From: Niabella ginsenosidivorans
GTDB lineage: Bacteria; Bacteroidota; Bacteroidia; Chitinophagales; Chitinophagaceae
DNA: 64,000 nucleotides
NCBI RefSeq assembly: GCF_001654455.1
Contig: NZ_CP015772.1
Span: 682,001 to 746,000, forward strand
Direction of reading: 5' to 3'
A program made the translations under genes and the position numbers. Positions 1 to 8,366 of the stretch are shown here, in pieces (the stretch's first letter is position 1; each line of letters opens with the position of its first letter). A model generated the notes under the pieces. The model did not search any database and was not told where the DNA came from. It worked only from the letters and a program-made list of their open reading frames with translations.

Positions 1-181
1 TTGGCATATCTTCGGAAGAATCCATAAAAGATGCTGAAAACAACTTGTACATGCGTAAAGCCTTGTTAATCATTTCCGGTTCTACTTCTTCAGGTAGTTG
101 ATCGTTAGTGAGTGAATCCACCTGCGCCATCAGTTTAGCCTTGTTTTCGGCAAGCTGTTCGGGGGAAAGATTTTGTTTCAT
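1..181 (-). CDS. Partial hypothetical protein, N-terminal 60 residues
   Basis: A minus-strand reading frame starts with ATG at 181-179 and runs off the left edge without a stop. The visible part begins MKQNLSPEQLAENKAK and is rich in Glu, Gln and Leu, probably helical, with no signal peptide. I do not recognise the family. It could belong to the phage-like element or to the host chromosome; the window does not show which. Confidence 0.5.
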   Translation of the reverse strand, partial: MKQNLSPEQLAENKAKLMAQVDSLTNDQLPEEVEPEMINKALRMYKLFSASFMDSSEDMP

Positions 182-210
182 AACATAAAAATTAAGAATA
201 CGCGCACTCG

Positions 211-310
211 TCCTAACACACTTCAGAAAAGTGAGGTACAGGGCTTTCACCTGCCGCGTGCGCTTATTGTCAATAAATATGTATTCAGATTGCTCTGAAA
301 TGTGTTAGGA
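211..310. repeat. 100-bp unit bounded by a 17-bp inverted repeat
   Basis: The left arm 211-227 (TCCTAACACACTTCAGA) and the right arm 294-310 (TCTGAAATGTGTTAGGA) are inverted copies matching at 16 of 17 positions. They enclose 66 bp with no coding potential. The unit lies between the start of the partial gene at 1-181 and the SHOCT gene at 418. It could be a MITE-like insertion, a structured leader RNA, or a folded recombination site. The outer ends CCTAAC/GTTAGG resemble the R boxes of integron attC sites but do not match the consensus fully. Confidence 0.5.
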
Positions 311-417
311 CTTCAAAGATACATCCCGGGTTGAAACTACCAAAAAATATTTTTTACGGGATTCCGGAATGTTGGTAAACTTATAGTAACTTTCTTTGCG
401 AACAAAACACAACTATT

Positions 418-924
418 ATGAAAAAAACATTAATTATCCTTGTGTTGCTACCAACAATAATTTTTGCTCAAAAAAATTATAAAAAGGGGATGGATAGTTT
501 AATTACAACGAGCGGATGGGTGATACATAAGGGGGATACCATAACATTGGGAGCCGGGTCAAGACCTACAGGTGATTTCGCCTTTATAGCTCCATTGAGC
601 CTTAGTGTTGCAGATGTATTAATGAGCAAACCCGCAGATGCTATGAGTAAGTTATTTTCCGGTTCAAAATTTATAGTTTCAATAATTGGCGGAGACAGGA
701 TTGTAATAAGTGGAGGAAAAAAGGATCGTATAAAGGCCTTTGTAATGGTTGAGCCAGCTATTCAAAAAGGTGAGATCGTTATTCCATATAAAAATAAAGA
801 TCAATCGCCTCTCACCCTTTCCAAAGCAGACGAACTGACCAAGCTCAAAAAATTATTGGATGACGGGGTATTAACGAAGGAGGAATTTGAGGCTGAGAAG
901 AGGAAGATATTGGACAAAAATTAA
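418..924 (+). CDS. Secreted protein with C-terminal SHOCT domain
   Basis: This 168-residue protein has a signal peptide at about 1-17 ending in IIFAQ. The C-terminal ~30 residues (about 137-166, with the pattern LKKLLDDGVLTKEEFEAEK) match the SHOCT short C-terminal domain, which is often found at the end of otherwise unrelated small proteins and is thought to mediate oligomerisation. The middle is a Gly- and Ile-rich beta-type segment I do not recognise. It is on the opposite strand to the phage-like operon and converges on it, so it may be cargo or flanking host DNA. The function is unknown. Confidence 0.75.
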   Translation: MKKTLIILVLLPTIIFAQKNYKKGMDSLITTSGWVIHKGDTITLGAGSRPTGDFAFIAPLSLSVADVLMSKPADAMSKLFSGSKFIVSIIGGDRIVISGGKKDRIKAFVMVEPAIQKGEIVIPYKNKDQSPLTLSKADELTKLKKLLDDGVLTKEEFEAEKRKILDKN

Positions 925-957
925 TCGCATCTGACATGAAAAGGACTTTTCTGGTAA

Positions 958-982
958 GAAAAAGCCACCGGAAACGGTGGCT
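958..982 (-). terminator. Rho-independent terminator of the tail operon
   Basis: An 8-bp perfect stem (963-970 AGCCACCG with 975-982 CGGTGGCT) closes a GAAA loop as read on plus. On the minus strand the stem is followed by TTTTTCTT, so it would stop the long minus-strand operon just after the tail gene ending at 1044. It also separates that operon from the convergent SHOCT gene. Confidence 0.75.
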
Positions 983-1043
983 ATGCTTAAAACAATCCTT
1001 TTATAAACTCCCATAACCTTTGAAGCCATGAAAGCTGCCTCCT

Positions 1044-3152
1044 TCAAGTATTGCCCGAGGAAGTTGTTTTAAAGTTCTCGTACATATCATTATTTTCATC
1101 AGGCATTATCTTGCTCCTGTAAGGTTTATACTCAGGATTCAATTGATAAGCTGTTAAACTCAATGCGGCCTTTTTTAGGTCGTAATTAGAGTGCATAATC
1201 ATGTAATTACCGGGTATAAGGTCGGTACTTTGGGCCGCATTTGAAGAATACCTGAATGATAACAAATCTGACAGGCTTACCTCATTAGTTAAAATATCAG
1301 CATCAACCCGGTACCTGGGGGATCTTCTTACTGCCATTTTCGATGATAATAACCAATCCTGTAACCGGTTGGTTGTGGATGCGGTACCCCTGTAAACGCC
1401 AGATGAATAAGTACCATCCGACTTTAACAAGCATCCTGTAATACCATCATTAGTAAAATGACCCATGTATGTTTGTTTGGTATCCTCAATAATTGAGTAC
1501 TTTCCGTTCTGCGTCAGATAAGTTTTTTCGCCGGTAACTTTTGATCCGTTTACGGATGTTGTTTTTGTTAATATTACTTCAAGAATATCAACAAACTGAT
1601 CAGCCGTTGCAATTGCAACAGGTTGGCCATCTTCCCACACCGCACCCATTATTTGCACTGTTACGTACCCATCAAAAGGCATTTTGCCTAAGGATTTGCC
1701 GTATTCCTGGACATCTTCGGTTGAATCCACCCCAATAAAAATTTTAGGAGGTAAATAGATCTGCCCCTCAAAATTAGGTGCAAATACTATGCTGGGAAAT
1801 GGCACCTCTTTATAATAATCCACCTTATGCATCTGGTCAGATTTATTCGTGTATTCCAGATCCTGCACATCGACAGCGAATTTTAAAGCAGGCCAACCAC
1901 CCGGGTGGTTAATATCCGCATCCTGGAAAATAACATAAACAATTAACCACGGAATTTTAGTTTCATTCTGCGAAATACCGTACTTGGTTTTGTAGTCCTG
2001 ATATCTAAACTTAATACTTAAATTAACATTATCGTCAGCCTTAAAATAGGCATCATCCCAAATACCCTGATTCACAGGCTCGTTGCTGGTAATGGATGAT
2101 ACATCGGGGCCGCCGTCTCCAATTAATCGCATTGCATAAGGGTCAATAGGCCGGCCTGATCCAACACGCACCACCGTAGAGGCATTATAAGACCGTACAA
2201 CTACACCGGAATCATTTACTGCATCAGCATAAGACCAGTAAGGAAATAAGCCTGTATTCTGATCATAAATAACAAACCGGCCATTTGTAAGAAGTCCCGA
2301 AGCTCTTCCATAATCATAAGACGAACTGATTTCTTTTGAAGTGTAAACCTTCGTTATACTTTCAGTATTGCCTAACAAAATATTTCTATTGATGTCATGC
2401 GTCTTAATAAAGATGCTTTTTATCTGCCTGCTATCACTATAAAAAGGGTCTAATATTTTTAGTTTATTATTCTCCCAAATACAATAAAAGCCAAACGAAA
2501 GCATTGTTTTTTCGAGCATATCATAACAATACGGCGGCTTGCCTCCGTCATCATTAAAACCCTCCATTATAACTTTCAGGTCTTCAAACAAATCCGATAC
2601 ACCGGAGGAATCCGCTTCTGTATAATCTGAGTAAATTTCGTAAATCGGTTCAACAATGGATGGGAGAGATCTGCTTAACGCTGTTTCGATAATTATCTTT
2701 AGTGATTGTTGCCTGAATAACATTATCCCACTATCATTAAGTAATTGCTGACCCTTCATTATCGCGAAGGGAGATGTTACCAGGATAGATATATTGAAAT
2801 TGTACTCATCAAATGACCGCTGTATCTGGTCGGGTAACAGCCATCCGGATGTAAACACTTCTCCGCTCCTGATGATCTCCACCCATAGATCCTGATCCTC
2901 ACCACTCGTTATGTCATTATACAGATCAATATTAAATCGTGGCATCAAAATGTTGATGGTTGCTTTTGTCTGCCTGATCGGATCCATTGCCTCGTTTTCA
3001 TCTCCATCGGTACTAATGGCAACAGGCGAAGCTGAGCCGGTCAACTGGGTTATATCGCCAGAATATGTACGATGCCTGAAATCAACTCTATACTGTTCAC
3101 CTAAAATGTCTTTAAACAACATTTGATATTTTATATTCCATGTATCTGCCAT
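1044..3152 (-). CDS. Phage tail protein (tail tip / receptor-binding type)
   Basis: This 702-residue protein lies 3 bp downstream of the tape measure gene, the usual place for distal tail or tail-tip proteins. It has no signal peptide, opens with MADTWNIKYQMLFKD and has alternating beta-rich segments. The sequence shows no catalytic motif that I recognise. Similar long proteins follow the tape measure gene in Bacteroidota prophages, so the assignment rests mainly on position, size and overall character. It is the last gene of the operon, followed by a strong terminator at 958-982. No further tail fibre, chaperone or lysis gene follows in the window. Confidence 0.6.
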   Translation of the reverse strand: MADTWNIKYQMLFKDILGEQYRVDFRHRTYSGDITQLTGSASPVAISTDGDENEAMDPIRQTKATINILMPRFNIDLYNDITSGEDQDLWVEIIRSGEVFTSGWLLPDQIQRSFDEYNFNISILVTSPFAIMKGQQLLNDSGIMLFRQQSLKIIIETALSRSLPSIVEPIYEIYSDYTEADSSGVSDLFEDLKVIMEGFNDDGGKPPYCYDMLEKTMLSFGFYCIWENNKLKILDPFYSDSRQIKSIFIKTHDINRNILLGNTESITKVYTSKEISSSYDYGRASGLLTNGRFVIYDQNTGLFPYWSYADAVNDSGVVVRSYNASTVVRVGSGRPIDPYAMRLIGDGGPDVSSITSNEPVNQGIWDDAYFKADDNVNLSIKFRYQDYKTKYGISQNETKIPWLIVYVIFQDADINHPGGWPALKFAVDVQDLEYTNKSDQMHKVDYYKEVPFPSIVFAPNFEGQIYLPPKIFIGVDSTEDVQEYGKSLGKMPFDGYVTVQIMGAVWEDGQPVAIATADQFVDILEVILTKTTSVNGSKVTGEKTYLTQNGKYSIIEDTKQTYMGHFTNDGITGCLLKSDGTYSSGVYRGTASTTNRLQDWLLSSKMAVRRSPRYRVDADILTNEVSLSDLLSFRYSSNAAQSTDLIPGNYMIMHSNYDLKKAALSLTAYQLNPEYKPYRSKIMPDENNDMYENFKTTSSGNT

Positions 3153-3155
3153 TTT

Positions 3156-5657
3156 CTACCTCCTTGTTGTTTTTATCTTATGCCTGGTTATCATTAAGTC
3201 CATTTCTTCGCCGGTGACAGCTTTTTTAAGAGTAAACGTATAATCGTTGCCGCCTACACCTCCCATAATATCCGTGAGCTTATTCAATGGTGCTATCACC
3301 TCAGGGTTACTTGAAGCCCCGGGGTATTCCCCTACTAAAGCCTGTGTAGGCCCGTAAACAATACCTCCGTTAGCGAAAGCCCGACTACTGCCACCAATAT
3401 TTACAGACTTTAATACGTTACCTCCCACAATCAACAATCCGCCCGCAATCATATCTTTTACGCCTTTTTTAACCAAAACACCGCCGCCAAACTCAGATAA
3501 CAATGAACCCGCAGTAACTAACAAGGTCCCCATTTCGACCAGCTTTTTACCGTAATCTGCAATCCACTGACCCATCATGTGCAATAGATCATTCAATATG
3601 TCTTTAAACCCTCCTTTCTTTCCTATAGCAGCCCCGATTGATTCACCCAATCCCTCTATTGCAGAAACACCCAAATTCTTGTATGCATCAGATATATCCT
3701 TCGACAGGCTATTAGTTTTAGCGATCATATCCTGTAAACTGTCCTTTGTTATATTAAACTGATCATTGATACTCTTTGTAAAGGCCTGGAGCTGCTCAGG
3801 AACCTTAGCATCAATAAGCGCTTTGGCAGGGTTAAACTGAATTGATGTTTCCAACTGAAGCATCGGGTTCTCCTTAGCCGTCAGATCCCTCATCTTAGCC
3901 AGACTTTGATATAGGCTTTCAGACGCTCTTTTACCCAACTCGGGATCCATACGCCGGGCTTCGGCGTTGAATGCCATAACCGCATTTTGGGCGTCCCTTA
4001 GTTGCTCTGCTATTTTCTTTACAAATGGTGATTCCGGATTCTGCTTTAGGTCACCGGTTAGCTTTTTGTAATAGTCATTTAATATTCTAACCTTTTCTTT
4101 TGTAGCATCTAATGGAGATATTAATCCATTTTCTATTTGTGCTTTCAGCGCATCCAGGGAATCCCTAAAATCGTCATTAGCCTTTTTTGCATCGGAAATC
4201 TTATCCGGCTTTATCTTGTCGAGCTTAATCCCTAAATCATCATATTTATCAACTAACTGAAGTGCGGGCTTTAAACTATCCATCAATGCCTGCTTTATCG
4301 CCTGCTGCCTTGCCTCGAATGAGGATTGCGTTTGTATTTGCGCATTCATTACATTATTGGATGCAATCTGGGCCAAAACTCCATCTCTGACAATGCGTGT
4401 AACATCAGCCCCCTGTTGAATCTTTTGTTCATTATAAGTCTTTTCTGCTGCGGCCCTTTTCTGCGCTGCGTTTTTTCCGGCTTCTTCGGCTTGCTGTCTC
4501 TTTTTCTCCTGCAGTTCGAGTTTTATTAATTGCTTGGCCGTTTCTTCAACCTGCTTGGATATTTGATCCTGCAATCCTTTTACAACGGCCTGCCTAAGCA
4601 TCTGATCTATTACCTGGTTATAAGCCTGGGTGATATTATCAAGCGTGGCCTTTTCTTTTCCTAAATTCGTCAGATACTGCCCGTATTCCTGGTTTACCGC
4701 CTGTACCGCCTTCTTTTTGTCCGATAGCGATGTATTATGATTCTGTGTGATCCCGTATAAGGCGGTCAGTTTTACCAATGAATCAGCATAAGTTTTTGCT
4801 AATGATTCCAGTTCCTTCTCTGCCTGCTTTTCTGCTTCGGTGGCTTTTTTATGGCCGGTAATGAAGTCCACCAGTTTAGGCCCGTAAGCGGTAAGAGCGG
4901 TTACACCTGCTAATAATAGTGTATTCCAGCTAAATAAAGCACCACCAACGGCGCTTAATGCTGTTTGGGTCGGCTTGCCTTGCGCCGCCAACTCTTTATT
5001 TTTGTTCTTTAGATCGGTAAGCGCGTCAGCCAGAGGCGCAATATTATTTGAAATTGCCATAAAGCCCGTCTGCATGCTATTAACAAAGGCGGGCATTTCC
5101 CTGGTAATCTGGTTTATGCTGTTCTGCACAGGGTTCCAGGCCGAAGCATAGTTGCCGACATTGCGGAAGTTACGGCCAGTGGCAGCATCAATATCCTTTA
5201 GCTTTTGCGTTAGATTGTCAGCCCTTTTGGATGCATTTAAAAATTGCTCTGAAGTCTCACCGTACCGGGCACCTAACTGTTGTGCCCACCGGGTGGCTTC
5301 ATTAGCTAACTGTGCTAATCTGGCATACGCATCCTGTGTGCCTTTAGTTGTACGGTTGATCTTTTGAAGTTGTTCATTTAGCTGATTGTAGGTGTCTGCC
5401 AGTTGTTTACCGGTAGCAGAGGAAACACTACCCCCGCCCGCTAAAAATGACTGCAAATTATCTTTTGCGTTCTTTACTGCTTCTTTTAATTGCTGTATTG
5501 CGGATTTAGCCGTATTTATACTGCGCACCGCCCCACTGCTGTCAACAGATAAGTTAGACAACCCTAAATTATCTAATGTTTTTTTCAGCTTCGCAATCCC
5601 TGCCTGCACTTCTTCATCGCTCCATTTAGCTACTATATTAATTCCTGCTTGTTGCAT
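3156..5657 (-). CDS. Phage tail tape measure protein
   Basis: The 833-residue protein has long heptad-like helical stretches (about 10-160 and 270-480, rich in Gln, Lys and Ala). A hydrophobic segment lies near 240-265, with further Gly/Val/Ile-rich hydrophobic segments near 700-755. The C-terminal part carries FANGGIVYGPTQALVGEY followed by NPEVIAPL, a signature of tape measure proteins in Bacteroidota phages and other siphoviruses. Tape measure proteins set tail length and thread DNA into the cell. The length is moderate and the frame intact. The start ATG at 5657-5655 is preceded by an AT-rich stretch. It is directly upstream of the tail protein at 1044-3152. The genes before it are not the usual tail tube and sheath genes, which is odd. 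Confidence 0.85.
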   Translation of the reverse strand: MQQAGINIVAKWSDEEVQAGIAKLKKTLDNLGLSNLSVDSSGAVRSINTAKSAIQQLKEAVKNAKDNLQSFLAGGGSVSSATGKQLADTYNQLNEQLQKINRTTKGTQDAYARLAQLANEATRWAQQLGARYGETSEQFLNASKRADNLTQKLKDIDAATGRNFRNVGNYASAWNPVQNSINQITREMPAFVNSMQTGFMAISNNIAPLADALTDLKNKNKELAAQGKPTQTALSAVGGALFSWNTLLLAGVTALTAYGPKLVDFITGHKKATEAEKQAEKELESLAKTYADSLVKLTALYGITQNHNTSLSDKKKAVQAVNQEYGQYLTNLGKEKATLDNITQAYNQVIDQMLRQAVVKGLQDQISKQVEETAKQLIKLELQEKKRQQAEEAGKNAAQKRAAAEKTYNEQKIQQGADVTRIVRDGVLAQIASNNVMNAQIQTQSSFEARQQAIKQALMDSLKPALQLVDKYDDLGIKLDKIKPDKISDAKKANDDFRDSLDALKAQIENGLISPLDATKEKVRILNDYYKKLTGDLKQNPESPFVKKIAEQLRDAQNAVMAFNAEARRMDPELGKRASESLYQSLAKMRDLTAKENPMLQLETSIQFNPAKALIDAKVPEQLQAFTKSINDQFNITKDSLQDMIAKTNSLSKDISDAYKNLGVSAIEGLGESIGAAIGKKGGFKDILNDLLHMMGQWIADYGKKLVEMGTLLVTAGSLLSEFGGGVLVKKGVKDMIAGGLLIVGGNVLKSVNIGGSSRAFANGGIVYGPTQALVGEYPGASSNPEVIAPLNKLTDIMGGVGGNDYTFTLKKAVTGEEMDLMITRHKIKTTRR

Positions 5658-5678
5658 AAAATATTATTTATTGAATGT

Positions 5679-5891
5679 TTATAATTTGATGCTCTGAAAT
5701 GATTCCATGAGAGGTACAACCTCATCATTATAACGTTCCAGAAATTCCGGGCTGGGCTGACACCCTGCCTGTGAAAGTGAACTGATCTCGCTTGTTGTTT
5801 TTCGCATCTCTGATACAACGGCTTGTATAGCCTTTACAAGCATTGATAAGCGCTGATTGGTATGCAAAAGGTATCTTTCTTTGTCTGTCAT
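5679..5891 (-). CDS. Small hypothetical phage protein (70 aa)
   Basis: A 70-residue, mostly helical protein opens MTDKERYLLHTNQRLSML and lies 21 bp upstream of the tape measure gene. There is no signal peptide or membrane segment. Its position fits a tail assembly chaperone or a minor phage protein, but no motif shows this. It shares strand and close spacing with its neighbours, so it is very probably part of the same operon. Confidence 0.55.
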   Translation of the reverse strand: MTDKERYLLHTNQRLSMLVKAIQAVVSEMRKTTSEISSLSQAGCQPSPEFLERYNDEVVPLMESFQSIKL

Positions 5892-5921
5892 TTGATTTCG
5901 TTTTATAGTTTAATAAATATT

Positions 5922-6200
5922 TTATGAATGGTTAGCGACATCAGCAGGTAGGTTAACGTTGTTAAAACGCCCATCCCGAAAATTATGCGGCATCTTAAAA
6001 ACAATCTGTTTGCCCCCGGTGTAGTGGTTAAACTCGTCTTCAGTCATTACCCGGTCTTCAAAATTCAGATAGTATAACCCCTTATGTTTTACATAGTCTA
6101 TAAATAGGGGCTTTTCCTGGCTGTCCAATATATCCCGCAGCGGATACGGATCCCCTTTAGAAAAGGCGGTCAATGCCTTGATTTTATCTTTTCTGTTCAT
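5922..6200 (-). CDS. Small phage-element protein, paralogue 3 of 3
   Basis: The 92-residue protein starts MNRKDKIKALTAFSKGD. This N-terminal block recurs in the two genes upstream (REDKITALRELSKGN and REQKINALAELAKGN), so the three are tandem paralogues with a shared ~16-residue head and divergent tails. The tail here contains aromatic and charged residues (VKHKGLYYLNFEDRVMTEDEF). The gene overlaps its upstream neighbour by 17 bp. I do not recognise a function. The common head could be a docking or regulatory segment. Confidence 0.6.
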   Translation of the reverse strand: MNRKDKIKALTAFSKGDPYPLRDILDSQEKPLFIDYVKHKGLYYLNFEDRVMTEDEFNHYTGGKQIVFKMPHNFRDGRFNNVNLPADVANHS

Positions 6201-6429
6201 TGTAGAAGTTTTTTGGATTTGTTTTTAAGTGCTCCAATTCTTGCGCAGTTACATTTATCTCCGGATATATTTTAGACTTTTCGATAAAGATTACTTGATA
6301 CAGGTCATTATCTCCACCTCCTATAATTAACATGCCGGTAATTGGTTCCGGGCCTATAATCCGTTTAAACCGGTTGTAATTGCCTTTGGACAACTCCCGT
6401 AACGCTGTTATTTTATCTTCTCGATTCAT
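6184..6429 (-). CDS. Small phage-element protein, paralogue 2 of 3
   Basis: The 81-residue protein begins MNREDKITALRELSKGN and shares its head with the genes on both sides. After the head it has a Gly-rich turn (LIIGGGDND) and a beta-type stretch. Its start overlaps the stop of the upstream gene by 4 bp (ATGA), which implies translational coupling. No function is recognised. Confidence 0.6.
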   Translation of the reverse strand: MNREDKITALRELSKGNYNRFKRIIGPEPITGMLIIGGGDNDLYQVIFIEKSKIYPEINVTAQELEHLKTNPKNFYNEQKR

Positions 6430-6635
6430 ATTTCAACAAATATTACAGGATCGTTAGGATGGTTTGCCTTTTCCTCGGCAACTCTTTTATCTATTACCTC
6501 TTGTGGTATTTTTTGATCATTACGGACCTCAATCCAAACCAACTGTTCTGTCATTCTCTTAAAAGGTTGATCATTGCCCTTTGCCAACTCGGCAAGGGCA
6601 TTTATCTTTTGTTCTCTTGTTCCCGGGTTTATCAT
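6426..6635 (-). CDS. Small phage-element protein, paralogue 1 of 3
   Basis: The 69-residue protein has the shared head REQKINALAELAKGN after a five-residue leader (MINPG). It overlaps both neighbours by 4 bp. The acidic C-terminus ends in DPVIFVEI. It is the first of the three tandem paralogues in the direction of transcription. No function is recognised. Confidence 0.6.
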   Translation of the reverse strand: MINPGTREQKINALAELAKGNDQPFKRMTEQLVWIEVRNDQKIPQEVIDKRVAEEKANHPNDPVIFVEI

Positions 6636-6925
6636 TGTATTTGTTGTTTTAATTGTTCAATAATAATATCTAACTGCTCATCTGTTAGCTGCTCAAAGTT
6701 TGTGGTAAGGCTGGTAGCCTGTAGCTGAGGTAAAGAATACTTTAATAACCTCTCAAACAATACAATCCGGTCTTTTGGCTCTAAAGCCAACCAATCCTGC
6801 TGTATCTGCCCCCGGTTATTTTCTATAAAGGCAGTAATCCACTCTCTTAGGTTGCCTGTTACCTTATTGGGCGTTCCCGCAATCCGGCCGCCCGTCTTGG
6901 GTGTTCCTTTTTTTCTTCCTTTCAT
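6632..6925 (-). CDS. Small-terminase-like / DUF5681-like phage protein
   Basis: This 97-residue protein has a basic N-terminus (KGRKKGTPKTGGRIAGTPNK), followed by NLREWITAF and an acidic helical C-terminus. The layout resembles small proteins found next to the large terminase gene in Bacteroides phages (DUF5681-type, possibly the DNA-recognition terminase subunit). Here no large terminase follows. Its ATG overlaps the stop of an out-of-frame extension of the VRR-NUC gene (TAATG at 6927-6923), which suggests the ancestral operon was tightly coupled. The assignment is from memory of family appearance, not a search. Confidence 0.5.
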   Translation of the reverse strand: MKGRKKGTPKTGGRIAGTPNKVTGNLREWITAFIENNRGQIQQDWLALEPKDRIVLFERLLKYSLPQLQATSLTTNFEQLTDEQLDIIIEQLKQQIQ

Positions 6926-7366
6926 TATCTATAATTTTCTACAGTAGAAATCTCCTTTGCGCGCGCGTACATCTCGGAAAACTCACAATACCAGGTAAAA
7001 AACTGGTCCATATCCTTAACTACGATATAAACACCCCCGGCAGCTTCAACTCATGCGGTCCCTTCCTATTTTTACTTCGATCTTAACCGGAGTTCCGTTT
7101 ATGATAGCGTCAATATCAGCCGTTCCCTTTCGGGTGCTGCCCTTTGTCCAGGTCATTTTACCGTTAATCTTTCGCATCTGCCCGGTAGTATTGATCCGGT
7201 TGGCATAATGCCCGTGATACTTCAGGAAATCCATGATACAGTTTGTCAGACCGTTAGCGGTGCGGTCGCTGTATCGCTTAGTGGGCACCCCAAAATCACG
7301 CGCAGCAGCATAATGCTCCAGGTAATATTCTTCTCTCGCTTTTAATAAATCGTCTTTCCAATTCAT
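6925..7366 (-). pseudogene. VRR-NUC nuclease gene with a broken frame
   Basis: The first frame starts MNWKDDLLKAREEY at 7366 and ends at 7046 after KIEVKIGRDRMS. It holds the VRR-NUC core pattern GTADIDAII...KIEVKIG; the Asp and the E-V-K are the expected metal-binding residues of this Holliday-junction/flap-nuclease-like fold. A second stretch of 41 codons, in the neighbouring frame at 7050-6925, reads VEAAGGVYIVVKDMDQFF and onward. It looks like the normal continuation of the family, whose members have a connecting helix of about ten residues after the core. Its stop overlaps the next gene's start. A small deletion or frameshift near 7046-7051 is the simplest reading. The truncated product may or may not still be active. 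An ATG further upstream is possible but overlaps the preceding gene. Confidence 0.65.
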
Positions 7367-7368
7367 AG

Positions 7369-8223
7369 TTATAATGGTTTTTGCACACCGGCCGCATAAC
7401 AGTCGGCAGCACACTTCAGATATTTATTTTCTTCGCCATGGAATGCGGGGTTTTGTTGGATCGCCTGCTGTATTGCGTCCAGCCCGGTATTTACACCGCC
7501 TAACGTGTAGGCGGCTTGCTGTATAGTTAGCCACCGCTGCCCGATTTGAGCGGATAGTATTTTTTGTACCTGCTGGTTTATAAGGCCGCTATGATTTCCA
7601 TTAAACCGCCTTGGTGAGGCAACTGCATGGTTTGCGGGGAGGGTGGCTGTATTCGTCTTAAAATGCGTTACACGCAATGGCTCCACTTCATCCTTCCAGT
7701 CCATGTTTGAATCATAAGAAACATAACGAAGATCATTGTAATTTCTGCCTTTGCTCCGGTCGCAACTGATGCTATAAGTTTGTAAAACGTCAAATATGTG
7801 TAATGCATATTCTTTTTGCCTCTCGGGTTCTGCAATCAGCGCCAGGGCATAAAATCCACACCCTGAGCAAGACAAGGAAACAAAGCACACAAACGGCAGG
7901 GTGAATACAGCCGCTTTTAATTCATCAATATCGTAATCCTGAATATCTACTGCATCAAAGTCGATTTGTATAATGCCGGAATAACTAAGGACGTCTTTAC
8001 GATCAGCAAGTAAAGCAGATGGTGCGAAACATTGTAGCCGGCTTTTTATGTCCCGTTTGCGTTGCTGGTAATCCGGAGCGTCATTGTCAAGGCTGCGCAG
8101 CGCAACTATATCGCTTATGTTCTCCGCGAACCGGGAGCGGAGCACTTCGCCTATGGGTACCACCTCACCCGTGCGGTCGCCGTGCGAAGAATATAAACTA
8201 ACCTGTTGTTGTTGCCATTTCAT
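7369..8223 (-). CDS. Primase-like protein with BT4734/BF3469 N-terminal domain
   Basis: The 284-residue protein matches the BT4734/BF3469 N-terminal family. It has the segments SGIIQIDFDAVD (about 82-93), PFVCFVSLSCSGCGFYAL and SKGRNYNDLRYVSYD, the last carrying the Arg/Asp pattern of this archaeo-eukaryotic-primase-like group. The C-terminal ~75 residues are helical and may be a PriCT-like domain. Many relatives are fused to a helicase; here the ATPase is a separate gene immediately upstream (8327-9517), with an iteron-like array between them. The likely role is replication initiation of the element. It ends 2 bp before the VRR-NUC start. Confidence 0.7.
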   Translation of the reverse strand: MKWQQQQVSLYSSHGDRTGEVVPIGEVLRSRFAENISDIVALRSLDNDAPDYQQRKRDIKSRLQCFAPSALLADRKDVLSYSGIIQIDFDAVDIQDYDIDELKAAVFTLPFVCFVSLSCSGCGFYALALIAEPERQKEYALHIFDVLQTYSISCDRSKGRNYNDLRYVSYDSNMDWKDEVEPLRVTHFKTNTATLPANHAVASPRRFNGNHSGLINQQVQKILSAQIGQRWLTIQQAAYTLGGVNTGLDAIQQAIQQNPAFHGEENKYLKCAADCYAAGVQKPL

Positions 8224-8250
8224 TTTTTACCTGTTTTTTTTATTAAAATC

Positions 8251-8366
8251 GGTATCAAAACGGGTAGTATCAAAAACCAGTATCAAACCGCTATAATATA
8301 TTAGCGGTTGATACCATGATACCGGTTTAGGTTTGATACTGATTGATACCGGTTGATACTGATACC
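8251..8366. repeat. Iteron-like array with central dyad; probable replication origin
   Basis: Nine copies of an 8-mer around GATAC lie within 116 bp. Three read NGTATCAA on plus (8251, 8266, 8279). Six read as the inverse, NTGATACY (8308, 8316, 8333, 8343, 8353, 8359). At the switch point, arms GTATCAAACCGCTA and TAGCGGTTGATAC form a near-perfect dyad around an AT-only centre (about 8293-8301). The array spans the gap between the primase-like and ATPase genes and covers the last codons of the ATPase gene. Repeats next to replication genes plus an AT-rich centre are the classic layout of an iteron origin. An operator array is the alternative. Confidence 0.65.

Noticed and set aside
8251-8366. 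CRISPR-like direct repeats
   Set aside because: Units are 8 bp, irregularly spaced and in both orientations, which fits iterons or operators instead.
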